From assembly GCF_000511385.1 (NCBI RefSeq), contig NC_023137.1:2611001-2675000 (forward strand): a DNA stretch of 64,000 nt. The letters are read 5' to 3'. The DNA comes from Phaeobacter gallaeciensis DSM 26640 (GTDB lineage Bacteria; Pseudomonadota; Alphaproteobacteria; Rhodobacterales; Rhodobacteraceae). How positions within the stretch are numbered: position 1 is the first letter of the stretch; each line of letters starts with the position of its first letter. Both the position numbers and the translations under genes were made by a program. Shown here piece by piece: positions 35,033-43,880 of the stretch. The notes below the pieces were generated by a model that worked only from the letters and a program-made list of their open reading frames with translations, had not been told where the DNA came from and did no database searches.

Positions 35033-36040
35033 CTAGGTCTCAGGATCCTGCTCTTCCATACCAGGTTGGTAGAAGAAGTGGCGCGCCCGGCCTGCGTTTT
35101 TCGCGGCATAAAGTGCCACATCCGCCTGATGAAGCAGTGTTACCGCATCCAGCCCTTGCGAAAAAGCTGCAGAAAGTGCGGTCCCGGCACTTGCCGAAAT
35201 TTTGCAGGTCTTATCGCCGAAGGGGATTGGTTCCTCGATGCTGGAAATCAGTCGGCGAGCAATACCTGAGAGCTGTATCCGGTCAATAAGACCTTCAAAT
35301 ATAAGAACAAACTCATCCCCACCGACCCGCGCGACCGTGTCATTTTGACGGGTGCATTGCACCATCAGCTTGGCCACCCGCTGCAGAACGGTATCCCCCG
35401 CCGCATGGCCAAGCGTGTCGTTGACCTCTTTGAAGAAATCGAGATCCACATGCATCAGCGAGAAATCCCGACCCGAGGAGATCAGCCGATTCAAGATGTG
35501 ATCCATCGCGCGGCGGTTTTTCACACCTGTCAGCGTATCTGTGAAGGCCTGTTCCTCCGCCGCAATTTTTGCCCCCTGCAAGCGCAGATTAAGCTGGCGT
35601 GACGCCTCCATTGCGGCGGATTTAGCCTCAACAAGATAGAGCATCTCAATGGTCAGATCCGTTGGGGAAAAATCAGCGCTTGTCAGATCATAGTCGCGCA
35701 CCGCTTCAAGTACGGAAATGCCGAAAGACAGGTTGATAAAGCCACCCTTACCCTCCGGAAAAGGCGCCAGCACACCTTTCAGACCGGTTTGCGGAGCATC
35801 GCGAAAATTGAGGTGCAGTTTTGCGCCGGCTGTCTTGATCAAATCCTCAGTGGATCGGACCCGACGTGGCCGCGCGAGGTCAAAGATCCGAAAGAACCGG
35901 CTGCCAATCCAATCGGTATCCGGGCGCAGCTTGCGCAATGTCGGCCCAACCCCGGTGATCCGCCCTTCATGGTTAATGACCACATGCATCGGGCAGATTT
36001 CATTGGCGATGGAGGAGATTTCCCGCATGCTCAGCATCAT
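35033..36040 (-). CDS. diguanylate cyclase with HNOBA-like sensor domain
   Basis: Makes the second messenger cyclic di-GMP. In this 335-residue protein the N-terminal part (MHVVINHEGRITGVGPTLRKL from residue 18; later LKGVLAPFP) resembles the H-NOX-associated PAS-like domain, and a helical linker follows near residues 135-165. The GGDEF domain (about 168-325) has FTDTLTGVKNRRAMD, the active-site loop RVGGDEFVLIF, and an intact inhibitory RxxD site (RQND). Its ATG overlaps the stop of the H-NOX-like gene, so the two are cotranslated and probably form a sensor-cyclase pair. Confidence 0.88.
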   Translation of the reverse strand: MMLSMREISSIANEICPMHVVINHEGRITGVGPTLRKLRPDTDWIGSRFFRIFDLARPRRVRSTEDLIKTAGAKLHLNFRDAPQTGLKGVLAPFPEGKGGFINLSFGISVLEAVRDYDLTSADFSPTDLTIEMLYLVEAKSAAMEASRQLNLRLQGAKIAAEEQAFTDTLTGVKNRRAMDHILNRLISSGRDFSLMHVDLDFFKEVNDTLGHAAGDTVLQRVAKLMVQCTRQNDTVARVGGDEFVLIFEGLIDRIQLSGIARRLISSIEEPIPFGDKTCKISASAGTALSAAFSQGLDAVTLLHQADVALYAAKNAGRARHFFYQPGMEEQDPET

Positions 36041-36624
36041 AGTGAATGCGCCCCAAGATCGAAGGCCCGGCCTTCGGCAAATTCAGTTTCAACCAGAGTG
36101 ATTGCAATCACCTCAGCGTTGTCCTGCGTGCCTGAGTGATCAAGGAAAACCAGATCGCCATAGTCATCTGCCATCGCCCTCAGCACCCCCATCAGAACAT
36201 GAGCATACCCCGGCAGACCGGGCTGGCAATGCAGTTCAAATTGCCCGGGCGCCTGTTCAATCAGCTCCAGCCCCGGCAGGTTCAAATCGGCCACTGCCAG
36301 CCGCGCGCGATCCGGCAGATCATCCAGTGAATGCAGGAATTCCACATAATTGACCCCGCCAAAACGCAGCAATCGACGCAACGCCTCCAGCTGCGGATTC
36401 GACACCAAAAATGTGCCCATATCCTCCAGCATTTCTGGCAGCGGGCGTTTCAGAATATTTTCTGCAGTCCGCAACATGATCTGGGATTGCTCATCCGTAT
36501 AGGTGAGCATCGCTTCGAACTCGCTAAAGCCGAGCTCTGCCGTATCCATGATTGCCTGCCAGCTGTCCTCCCCGAAGGTGGTGCTGACAAACGCCTGGAA
36601 TGCCCTATTGATCAGACCGTGCAT
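36037..36624 (-). CDS. H-NOX-like protein lacking the usual haem ligand and YxSxR motif
   Basis: A 195-residue protein whose start MHGLINRAFQAFVSTTFG is typical of H-NOX haem/NO sensors. ATG 36624 is used rather than the adjacent GTG. In canonical H-NOX proteins the proximal haem His sits in a motif like LDEVHLQL; here the aligned segment is LDDLPDRA, with Pro104 at that place. The YxSxR haem-propionate motif near residue 131 is replaced by HCQPGLPG. Unless another residue (for example His98 or Cys133) serves, the protein may not bind haem in the known way. It is coupled to a GGDEF gene, so it should tune cyclic di-GMP. Confidence 0.8.
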   Translation of the reverse strand: MHGLINRAFQAFVSTTFGEDSWQAIMDTAELGFSEFEAMLTYTDEQSQIMLRTAENILKRPLPEMLEDMGTFLVSNPQLEALRRLLRFGGVNYVEFLHSLDDLPDRARLAVADLNLPGLELIEQAPGQFELHCQPGLPGYAHVLMGVLRAMADDYGDLVFLDHSGTQDNAEVIAITLVETEFAEGRAFDLGAHSL

Positions 36625-36718
36625 CACTGGCCCCTTGTTACGTGTCTCTACTTTTGGCCCAGCCTGGTTAATAAAGGGCCAACAATTAAAATTGCTACGG
36701 TTTTCCCGCAGTCGGATG

Positions 36719-38509
36719 TCAGGGCCTTACCAGGACCTCCAGCCCTCCCAGTTTCAGCGTATTCTGCCGCGCTGGAGATATCTCAAAACGGTCAGCCTGC
36801 GCTGCCGCCAAGGCGGCCTCCACCTGCTCTTTTGTCCATTCATCCACTGGCGTCCCGCGCTCCAGAATCACACGGCCTAGCATATCTGCACCATCCGGGC
36901 CAAATCGCAGGGCGAAACTCGCCAGCTTCGCCCCATCGCGACCTTCTCTGAAGAACAGCAACGCCACGTCCGCCGTCTCGTCTGAGGTCGCTCCCAACGC
37001 GCCGCGAATAAGCACACAGCCCGCGCTGCCATCCGGCAGCAACCGCTTGCACCCGCGGATCCAGCGCAGCAGCTGATAACGCTTCAGACCTCTGAAATCA
37101 TCTGCTGTCGCTGTGGCTCCGACGGGCTGTACGGGCAGCAGCTCAATCAGCTCCTTGCGCTGATCATCGGTCACGTCCACCACGTCCTTCGTCATCTGCC
37201 AACGGCTCGTAGCGCTGCGCGCCAGTTGCAGGCGGTTGGAGAGATCTGTATCCCCGGTCTCTTCCGCGTGGGCATCCAGCCGCGTCAGCGCGTCAAGCCC
37301 GCCCTGACCCCAGTCATGGGCCATCTGCCATAGGGGCAGCTCTTCGGGCTCTGTCTCACCCGCCAGCACCCGCGCCACTTGGTTGTTGGCCGCAATCCGC
37401 CCCGCATCCACCAGCGGCGTCAGGGCCAGCGCCAATGCCGCACCAGTCATCAGCGCCAGACCGACACTGGCACGCCGCAACAGAGCCGGCCAATCCGCGC
37501 CTCCAATGGCCGCACAGCCGGCATAGACCAACCCGTGCAGCAGTAACGTCATCGCAAACAGCAGCGCATAGATGCGATCCGGCGTCCAACCATATTGCCA
37601 GACGCGCATCAGGACCGCCCAGGCTGCCAGACCAGTGACCAGCATCAGACCAATCGCCAGCAGCCGCGCAGCCATGCCGTTCACGCCCTTTGGCTGTTCC
37701 TGCCGGGTCAGTGCGACGCAGACCAGTGTCATCATCACCGCTGACATCGCCATCAGTGTCGCAGCCGAGGACAGATGACCAAAGGCGCTGGACAACCCCT
37801 GCAGCGGGATCGCGGCCAGAAACAGGCCAACCACCAGCAGCACAGGGATCAGCAGCAGGCTGAGCAATCGAAACAGAAGATGCGGCGCGCTACCGCCCCC
37901 CAACTCCTGCACCACCGCCAGGCCCAGACCAAAGACCGCGCCGCTCAGCGTCAGCGCCAGCCAATCCACCTCGGCAATGTCTTCCAGAATGGTGATATTG
38001 ACCAGATCCAGCAGGGCATTGGACAATAAACCAAGTATCCAGAAGACCGCGACAAATCCGACCCCGCAGGCAAGGCGAAACACGATACCCCAGCTCGCCG
38101 CAGACAGTGCCGCAAACCGGGTCCAGTGATCGGACGCGGACAACCGCAGCAACACAAAAGGGCAGGCCATCGCGCCGAGCGTCAGCGCCATCAGCACCAA
38201 CACCTCATTCTGTAAAAGGTCAGTCGCAACCGGGTAGCGCACCGCCGCCAGAAGCATCAGAGCAGTCATCGGCATCGCAATCCAAAGCGCCCCGCGCAAC
38301 GCACGCAACAGCGACAGCGGCCCGATCAGGGCCAGTGATGCGCCGCAAAAACTGGACAGAAAGGCAAACATCGCCAAAAACAGGCTCTCAGAGAGACCCG
38401 GCTGGTCCCAGTCCCGCGCCAGCAGCCACATCGCGAATCCACTACCCGCGCCCAAAGCCACCATAGGCAGACGGGCGCGCAAAGCAGTTGCAGTATCCGG
38501 GTCAGTCAT
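36719..38509 (-). CDS. DUF4153-like polytopic membrane protein
   Basis: A 596-residue protein. About eleven to twelve membrane helices fill residues 15-400 (for example SLFLAMFAFLSSFCGASLAL and ALWIAMPMTALMLLAAV), followed by a soluble C-terminal region of about 190 residues. The overall plan resembles DUF4153 membrane proteins, whose role is unknown. The ATG at 38507-38509 is chosen over the longer frame; the extra 29 residues upstream do not look like a membrane-protein start. It lies between an H-NOX/GGDEF pair and an MttB-like gene on the same strand. Confidence 0.7.
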   Translation of the reverse strand: MTDPDTATALRARLPMVALGAGSGFAMWLLARDWDQPGLSESLFLAMFAFLSSFCGASLALIGPLSLLRALRGALWIAMPMTALMLLAAVRYPVATDLLQNEVLVLMALTLGAMACPFVLLRLSASDHWTRFAALSAASWGIVFRLACGVGFVAVFWILGLLSNALLDLVNITILEDIAEVDWLALTLSGAVFGLGLAVVQELGGGSAPHLLFRLLSLLLIPVLLVVGLFLAAIPLQGLSSAFGHLSSAATLMAMSAVMMTLVCVALTRQEQPKGVNGMAARLLAIGLMLVTGLAAWAVLMRVWQYGWTPDRIYALLFAMTLLLHGLVYAGCAAIGGADWPALLRRASVGLALMTGAALALALTPLVDAGRIAANNQVARVLAGETEPEELPLWQMAHDWGQGGLDALTRLDAHAEETGDTDLSNRLQLARSATSRWQMTKDVVDVTDDQRKELIELLPVQPVGATATADDFRGLKRYQLLRWIRGCKRLLPDGSAGCVLIRGALGATSDETADVALLFFREGRDGAKLASFALRFGPDGADMLGRVILERGTPVDEWTKEQVEAALAAAQADRFEISPARQNTLKLGGLEVLVRP

Positions 38510-38602
38510 GGCAGCGATTCTCTCGTTAGATCGGCCTGACTTATACACTTGCGTAAAATAATGGCAGAGGTCTGAACGCGCGAAACTTCCCCTCAACTGG
38601 CG

Positions 38603-40162
38603 TTAGAAATCGGTTGGGGCGCCTCCCTCGGATTTGCGGCGCGCAACAAAGTCTGCCAGTTCCTCTTGTCGTGCCACATCCAGCGGTGGCGCTTCAAATC
38701 GGGCAATGATCTCCTTGAACAGATTATGCGCCCGTTCCGGTGTCCAGACAGCACCCGCCGCCTCCCAGGCCTCATAGTTGCGCCAATCGCTGAGGTAGGG
38801 TTGATAGAACGCGGTGCTATAGCGATCCTGCGTGTGCTGAATACCGAAGAAGTGACCGTCGTTTCCAACCTCGCGAATGGCCTCTAGCGCGATATCCTCG
38901 GGACCGGTGCCGATGACTTCCGGCTGCATGTAGCGCTGGATCTGCTGTAGAATCTCGCAATCCATGATGAATTTCTCGGGGCTGGCAATTAGCCCACCCT
39001 CCAGCCAGCCCGCCGCATGATAGACCATATTGGTCCCCGATTGCACCGCCGCCCAGAGTGAATTGGAGGTCTCCCACATCGCCTGCCCATCCGGCACATT
39101 GGCCGCGCAGACACCGGACGACCGCATCGGCAGCCCATAATAACGCGCCATTTGCCCGGTCATCTGGGTCGAGCGCATATACTCCGGGGTACCAAAGGCC
39201 GGCGCGCCGGACTTCATATCCACATTTGAGGTGAAGGTGCCGATCACACAGGGCGTGCCTGGGCGTACATATTGAAACAGCGCAATCGCGGAGAGGGATT
39301 CGGCAATAGACTGCGCCACTGCCCCGGACATGGTTACCGGAGCCATCGCCCCTGCCAGCGTGAAAGGCGTGACCACAATCGCCTGCCCCCGCCGTGCCAG
39401 CCGCAAACAGCCGTCAATCATCGGCTGGTCGTGTTTCAGCGGCGAGGTGGAGTTGATGTTGGTATACATATGCGGACGGGCCTCGAACTCCTCATGAGTA
39501 AGCCCTCCCGCAATCCTCACCATCTCCATCACATCCTCGACCCGCTCCTTGCCCAGCGAATAGGCATGCATCGCCTTATCCGTGAGCGTCAGCTTGTCAT
39601 AGAGCACATCCAGATGGCGTACTGATGCGTGGATGTCCACCGGCTCCACCGGATAGCCGCCGGCAAAATGGATGCAGTTGAAATACTGGGTCAGCTTCAG
39701 CAGGTTCTGGCATTGCTCACGGGTGCCTGCGACCTTCGCATTCAGCGACATATCCCAGTAGTTTGGCGGCGAAGATACATTGCCAAACAGGATATGATCG
39801 CCCCCCACCGGCAGGGTACGCTCCGGGTTGCGCGGTGTGATGGTGAACTCCGATGGTGCCTTGGCAACCATCTCCATCACGAACTCCCGGTCCAGATGAA
39901 CCCGCTCACCCACGACCTTGCAGCCCGCCTCCTTGAAGATCTCAAGCGCCTCATCGTTGAGGAACACGATGCCGATTTCTTCCAGGATCCGCATCGCCCC
40001 ATCGTGAATGGCTGCCACGCCCTCGGGGCCAAGCGGCTCAATCGGGCGATCAATGTTGCGCGGCACAGACCATGGCATCTGCTCAATCACCGCGTCCCCG
40101 CGCCGGGCTGCGGCACCTGCGCGTCCGCCACCGCGTTTTCGGGTTCGTGTCTCGGTTGTCAT
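38603..40162 (-). CDS. MttB-like methyltransferase (non-pyrrolysine type)
   Basis: Members of this superfamily demethylate trimethylamine, glycine betaine or other quaternary amines, passing the methyl group to a corrinoid protein. The 519-residue protein starts at ATG 40162 with AGGGAGG 7 bases upstream. It shows GAMRILEEIGIVFLN, NVSSPPNYWDMS, HMYTNINSTSPLKHD (in parts NINSTSPL), TPCVIGTFTSNVDMKSGAP in two blocks, and QDRYSTAFYQPYLSDW at the C-terminus. There is no internal UAG, so no pyrrolysine. No corrinoid protein or activator gene is adjacent. Substrate unknown; glycine betaine or a related amine is plausible given the carnitine and sarcosine genes in the window. Confidence 0.82.
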   Translation of the reverse strand: MTTETRTRKRGGGRAGAAARRGDAVIEQMPWSVPRNIDRPIEPLGPEGVAAIHDGAMRILEEIGIVFLNDEALEIFKEAGCKVVGERVHLDREFVMEMVAKAPSEFTITPRNPERTLPVGGDHILFGNVSSPPNYWDMSLNAKVAGTREQCQNLLKLTQYFNCIHFAGGYPVEPVDIHASVRHLDVLYDKLTLTDKAMHAYSLGKERVEDVMEMVRIAGGLTHEEFEARPHMYTNINSTSPLKHDQPMIDGCLRLARRGQAIVVTPFTLAGAMAPVTMSGAVAQSIAESLSAIALFQYVRPGTPCVIGTFTSNVDMKSGAPAFGTPEYMRSTQMTGQMARYYGLPMRSSGVCAANVPDGQAMWETSNSLWAAVQSGTNMVYHAAGWLEGGLIASPEKFIMDCEILQQIQRYMQPEVIGTGPEDIALEAIREVGNDGHFFGIQHTQDRYSTAFYQPYLSDWRNYEAWEAAGAVWTPERAHNLFKEIIARFEAPPLDVARQEELADFVARRKSEGGAPTDF

Positions 40163-40383
40163 GGCGGCCCTCCCTGCTGTCAGCTGATCGGTGCGCCCCC
40201 TCATGGGGTCGCCCGACCGTTGGCTCATAGCCTCAGCAGGCCCTGTTCGGGCGCAGTCCGAATGCCTGTTCCCGACAGGTTTGGTCGCTTTTCAGCGCCA
40301 ACCCCGGCCAGATCGCACATTTCTGGGCATATGTGTCTAGTTCATCTGATCCGACAGCTGCCAAACCGCTGTCGGCGACACGG

Positions 40384-41073
40384 TCAGCGATCCAGCCAGC
40401 CGGGGATATGGCCGATATCGGGCAGAACCACATCCGCATGGGTTTCCAGTTCCTCTGCCTCGGCCAATCCGGTCAGCACCCCGATCCGGTGCATCCCAGC
40501 CGCCGATCCAGCCTCCAGATCATGCAGGCTGTCGCCCACCATGGCGGTGCGCTCTGGTGCGATACCGGTGGCGGCACAGAAGGCCAGCAGCGGATCGGCG
40601 TCCGGCTTGGCCCCGTGACCGCTGTCAAACCCGGCAACAAAGGCAAAGCGATCCAGAACGCCACTGCGGCTCAGCTGTGACTTGGCCGAATGCTCCGCAT
40701 CATTGGTCATCACCCCCAGCACCTTGCCCCGCGCCAGCAGTTCATCAAGGAAGGCCGCCAGCGGCACCGCCTCGGCCAGGTCCGCCTCACCGGCGCTTTC
40801 GGCCATGTATAGTTCCAGCTGATCCAGATCCATCTGTGGCACATGCGGCGCCAGCGCCTCTGCCACCTGCCGGTTGGTGGAGGCAATCACCAAACTACTG
40901 GGTAGGATCTTGCCCGTCGCCAGATCAAAATCTATCGCCGCAGCCATCGCCTGCAACCGACCTGCATCACCCTCCGACAGCAGGTCTAGCATCCGGCCAG
41001 TCCAACGGTTCCAGGTCTCGGCAAAGTCAAACAGCGTTCCGTCCTTGTCAAAAAGCAGGGCATCAACGGGCAT
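40384..41073 (-). CDS. HAD-superfamily hydrolase, phosphoglycolate-phosphatase-like
   Basis: A 229-residue phosphatase. HAD motif I is LLFDKDGTLFDF (residues 6-17), motif II is VMTNDAEHS near 113, the Lys of motif III is in GHGAKPDADPLL and motif IV is MVGDSLHDLEAG near 173. The first motif ends in DKDGTL, typical of Gph- and PpaX-like enzymes. The ATG at 41071-41073 gives the family start. The exact substrate cannot be read. Confidence 0.85.
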   Translation of the reverse strand: MPVDALLFDKDGTLFDFAETWNRWTGRMLDLLSEGDAGRLQAMAAAIDFDLATGKILPSSLVIASTNRQVAEALAPHVPQMDLDQLELYMAESAGEADLAEAVPLAAFLDELLARGKVLGVMTNDAEHSAKSQLSRSGVLDRFAFVAGFDSGHGAKPDADPLLAFCAATGIAPERTAMVGDSLHDLEAGSAAGMHRIGVLTGLAEAEELETHADVVLPDIGHIPGWLDR

Positions 41074-41186
41074 GGGCACTCCTAGATCAGTAATCCGCCC
41101 CAAAATAGCGCGCAGGCCGCAGGCGCAAGGGAGCAGACGTGGGGCTGTGGTCCTCGATCCACCGGGGACATCGCCCCGATACATAG

Positions 41187-41265
41187 GGGATTGAAGACCG
41201 CCACACCAGCCAGCCCAGTGCTTTGGGTCTTCAGTCCCAGTAAGGGAGGTTAATCACATCCCTTA
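41187..41265. terminator. two hairpins between the HAD gene and the DUF3572 gene
   Basis: GGGATTGAAGACC (41187-41199) pairs with GGTCTTCAGTCCC (41226-41238) with one mismatch, and TAAGGGA (41241-41247) pairs with TCCCTTA (41259-41265). They lie after the DUF3572 stop on the minus strand and upstream of the HAD gene. There is no T tract, so a leader or attenuator role for the HAD gene is equally possible. Confidence 0.45.
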
Positions 41266-41311
41266 ACAGTGCCATGGCGCCCATCGATCAGCGCTGCCAC
41301 ATTCGCCAGCC

Positions 41312-41596
41312 TCAGGTCCAGTGAACCTGTGCCCCGCCCGGCAGCGCCATCCGCGCCTGCAACGGCTGATCATAGGCCAGCCCGGCACTGTCACAGAATT
41401 GCATGACCCAGGCGTCATCCATCGTCAGAAAGTCGAGAACCGAGCCCAGAAACTCAGGATTAGCCGCCTGCTCACGCAGATCTGACTCACTCGCGCCGGT
41501 TGCGCCTAGAAAAACTGGCAGCAACTCATCGTTGCCTGCCAGCCAGGCAAGCGCTTTTAAGCCCAAAGTCTCGGCTGCATCGGCGGAAAATAGCAT
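41312..41596 (-). CDS. DUF3572 family protein
   Basis: A 94-residue cytosolic protein with the family pattern ALAWLAGNDELLPVFLGATG followed by SDLREQAANPEFLGSVLDFL and DDAWVMQFCDSAGL. The start is uncertain: the ATG at 41594-41596 matches the usual family N-terminus, while an ATG at 41606-41608 and a GTG at 41615-41617 would add 4 or 7 residues. It is divergent from the PleD-like gene. The function is unknown. Confidence 0.75.
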   Translation of the reverse strand: MLFSADAAETLGLKALAWLAGNDELLPVFLGATGASESDLREQAANPEFLGSVLDFLTMDDAWVMQFCDSAGLAYDQPLQARMALPGGAQVHWT

Positions 41597-41711
41597 ATGC
41601 GCACACATTCCTGACACTTCACGGTCAAATTGGTGAAAATACGAAAGGGTTTATTAACCAGTCTCATTAAAACTTGAGGCAATTCGAACGCAAGGGGCGA
41701 AAGGGCACCAC

Positions 41712-43142
41712 GTGCAGGGCACTATCCTAATTATCGACGGTGTTGCGACGAACCGGATCATGCTGAAGGTACAGCTATCCGCCGCCTATTACCGGGTGGT
41801 TCAGGCCGAAACTGTTGCCGATATTGCCAAGACCGCCCTGCGCTGCCGCCCCGATCTGATTCTCAGCGCCATGTCGCTGCCGGACGGCGACGCGGTTGCC
41901 GTGAAACAGGCGCTGGCCGCCGATGATCAGCTTGCCGATATTCCGATGATCGCCATTGATCACGACAGTGACGCCGACCGCCGCCTGGCGGCCCTGACTG
42001 CTGGGATCGACGATGTGTTGCTGCAGCCGTTGGATGACACCATGTTGCAGGCCCGGATCCGCAGCCTGCTGCGCGCCAGCAGCACTCAGGAAGAGCTCAA
42101 TCTGCAGCGGGGCAACACTCATGGCTATGCCCTGCCTCTCTCTAGCCCACATATCAGCGCAGGGCTGAGTGGCGCACAGGTGGCTTTGGTCACTGAACAA
42201 TCCGCCACCGGCGTCTACTGGCAGGCCCAGCTGGCTCCGCGCGTGCCCTACCGGCTGTGCAACCATCAGTTCAATGCGGTCCATCCCCTGATGCGCGAAC
42301 CGGTGCCTGATGCCATTGTGATCGAACTGGGACGCCATACTCTGGCGCAGGGCCTGCGTCTTCTGGCGGATCTGCGTGCTCGTGCGAGTACCCGCAAATC
42401 CGTAGTTATCGCCGTGGTTCACCCCGCCGACCCCGCCATTGCCGCCGAAGCGCTGGATCGGGGGGCACATGATGTTCTTCAGTCCGGCTTCGACGTCGCC
42501 GAGCTGGCGCTACGTCTGGACACCCAGCTGCGCAACAAGGCCCGCATTGATCAGCTGCGCGACAACGTTCGTAACGGGCTGCGCGCCGCAGTTGAGGACC
42601 CGATGACCGGTCTATTCAACCGCCGCTATGCCAAACCCTTCCTTGAGCGGGTCGCCAGTAGTTCCGCCAAAACCGGCGAGACATTTGCAGTGATGCTTGC
42701 CGATCTTGACCACTTCAAACAGATCAATGACCTTTACGGCCACCCGGTCGGCGATGCGGTGCTGATCGAAGCGGCCAAACGCCTGCAAACCGCTCTGCGC
42801 CCGGTGGACCTTCTGGCCCGCGTCGGTGGCGAAGAATTCATGATCGTGATGCCCGCAATTGGCGAGGCGATGGCCGAAGCCGCTGCCAGTGATCTCTGCA
42901 ATCGGATCAACAGCAAGCCGTTTCACATTCCCGGTGTCGACACGCCGATCTATGTGACCATCAGCATCGGTGTTGTCATCGGCGGGCGCGCCGCAACTGA
43001 GAACCAGCGCAAGGGTACCGATCTCGTGCCGCAGGATCACGACAGTGCGGTCAGCGCCCTGATCACCAATGCCGACCGCGCGCTCTATGCGGCCAAACAT
43101 GCAGGCCGCAATCAGGTCTCTCTGGCAGACCTCGCTGCCTGA
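41712..43142 (+). CDS. pleD: PleD-like two-receiver diguanylate cyclase with degenerate first receiver
   Basis: A 476-residue protein with two receiver-like domains (about residues 1-120 and 150-280) and a C-terminal GGDEF domain (about 298-470), the layout of PleD. The cyclase has DPMTGLFNRRYAKPFL, ADLDHFKQINDLYGHPVGD, the active loop RVGGEEFMIVMP and an intact RxxD inhibitory site (RPVD). In the first receiver the segment DLILSAMSLPDGD has Ala where the phosphoacceptor Asp belongs, the N-terminal acidic pair is DG instead of DD, and the usual Lys is Gln (VLLQPLD). Classical phosphorylation of that domain is therefore unlikely. Confidence 0.85.
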   Translation: MQGTILIIDGVATNRIMLKVQLSAAYYRVVQAETVADIAKTALRCRPDLILSAMSLPDGDAVAVKQALAADDQLADIPMIAIDHDSDADRRLAALTAGIDDVLLQPLDDTMLQARIRSLLRASSTQEELNLQRGNTHGYALPLSSPHISAGLSGAQVALVTEQSATGVYWQAQLAPRVPYRLCNHQFNAVHPLMREPVPDAIVIELGRHTLAQGLRLLADLRARASTRKSVVIAVVHPADPAIAAEALDRGAHDVLQSGFDVAELALRLDTQLRNKARIDQLRDNVRNGLRAAVEDPMTGLFNRRYAKPFLERVASSSAKTGETFAVMLADLDHFKQINDLYGHPVGDAVLIEAAKRLQTALRPVDLLARVGGEEFMIVMPAIGEAMAEAAASDLCNRINSKPFHIPGVDTPIYVTISIGVVIGGRAATENQRKGTDLVPQDHDSAVSALITNADRALYAAKHAGRNQVSLADLAA

Positions 43143-43301
43143 CAAGCCCCCTGCGGCGCACCGTCAACGGCGCAGACAAAGACCACCAGACACGGGACAG
43201 TGTCACCGGGCACCAGCTGCCACAGATCGGGACAACCCGGCAGGCATCTGGCGCAACTACAGGCAGGACCGGCCGAGCAGCCATTAGGTCCAGAAACAAG
43301 A

Positions 43302-43332
43302 AACGGGGCAGCGATCCTCTCACTGCCCCGTT
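43302..43332 (-). terminator. terminator of the ECF sigma operon
   Basis: AACGGGGCAG (43302-43311) and CTGCCCCGTT (43323-43332) pair perfectly. On the minus strand the stem leads into TTCTTGTTTCT. It lies about 69 bases past the last gene of the sigma operon and between convergent genes, so it may serve both. Confidence 0.65.
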
Positions 43333-43400
43333 CGGTGTTCCAGATACCAATCGCCCCAACTCAGCAGCGATCAAAGCCGGGCCAGTGCCCTTTTCTCCGC

Positions 43401-43880
43401 TCAACGTCGCCAGTTGCGCCGCTTCGGGTGCTGGATACGCTGCTCAAGCTGGTCAGCATAGGCCGCCCGCTCGTCGGCAGTCATCGCAACGATCTGGTCC
43501 AGCCAAGCCGCCTGAACGGAACGCTGGAATTCATGTCGCCGTGTGGCTTGCGCCTCCAACATCCCCCCAAGCGCCGTCGCATCAAAGGGGCTGGCCCGCA
43601 GCAACTCAACCACCTTGCCGCCTTCCGCACGTCGCCGCCCCTTGTAGCTGCCATGCTCGCCCTCAGCTGTATTGCGAAGGCCGCGCCGGGTTTCGGCATC
43701 AAGATCCCGAAACAGCAGGGCGCCGACCGGAGGTGGCATTCCTGCGCCTCTCTTGTGGTCATTGAACCGCCAGGCCGCCCCGGCGACAACGCCCACCACC
43801 GCAAGGTTCAACGCCAGCGACGCCATCAGCAGCCAGCGCAAGCGGCGACCGGGTTTGGATGTGCGGGTTTCGTTGGTCAT
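43401..43880 (-). CDS. CpxP/ZraP-like periplasmic heavy-metal sensor protein
   Basis: A 159-residue protein anchored by one N-terminal helix (WLLMASLALNLAVVGVVAGAAW, about residues 16-37). The periplasmic part is helical and charged (RDLDAETRRGLRN, HEFQRSVQAAWLDQIVAM), as in the heavy-metal-resistance/CpxP group that tunes envelope-stress signalling. A Pro-rich GMPPPVGALLFRDL block is near residue 48. It is the last gene of the operon and overlaps the preceding gene by 4 bases (ATGA). Confidence 0.75.
   Translation of the reverse strand: MTNETRTSKPGRRLRWLLMASLALNLAVVGVVAGAAWRFNDHKRGAGMPPPVGALLFRDLDAETRRGLRNTAEGEHGSYKGRRRAEGGKVVELLRASPFDATALGGMLEAQATRRHEFQRSVQAAWLDQIVAMTADERAAYADQLEQRIQHPKRRNWRR

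Noticed and set aside
4150..41685. Shared 14-mer AAAACTTGAGGCAA upstream of the OPX gene (about 4157) and the PleD-like gene (about 41668)
   Set aside because: Several 14-base matches are expected by chance between positions of a 64-kb window, and the flanks do not match, so a common operator is not supported.
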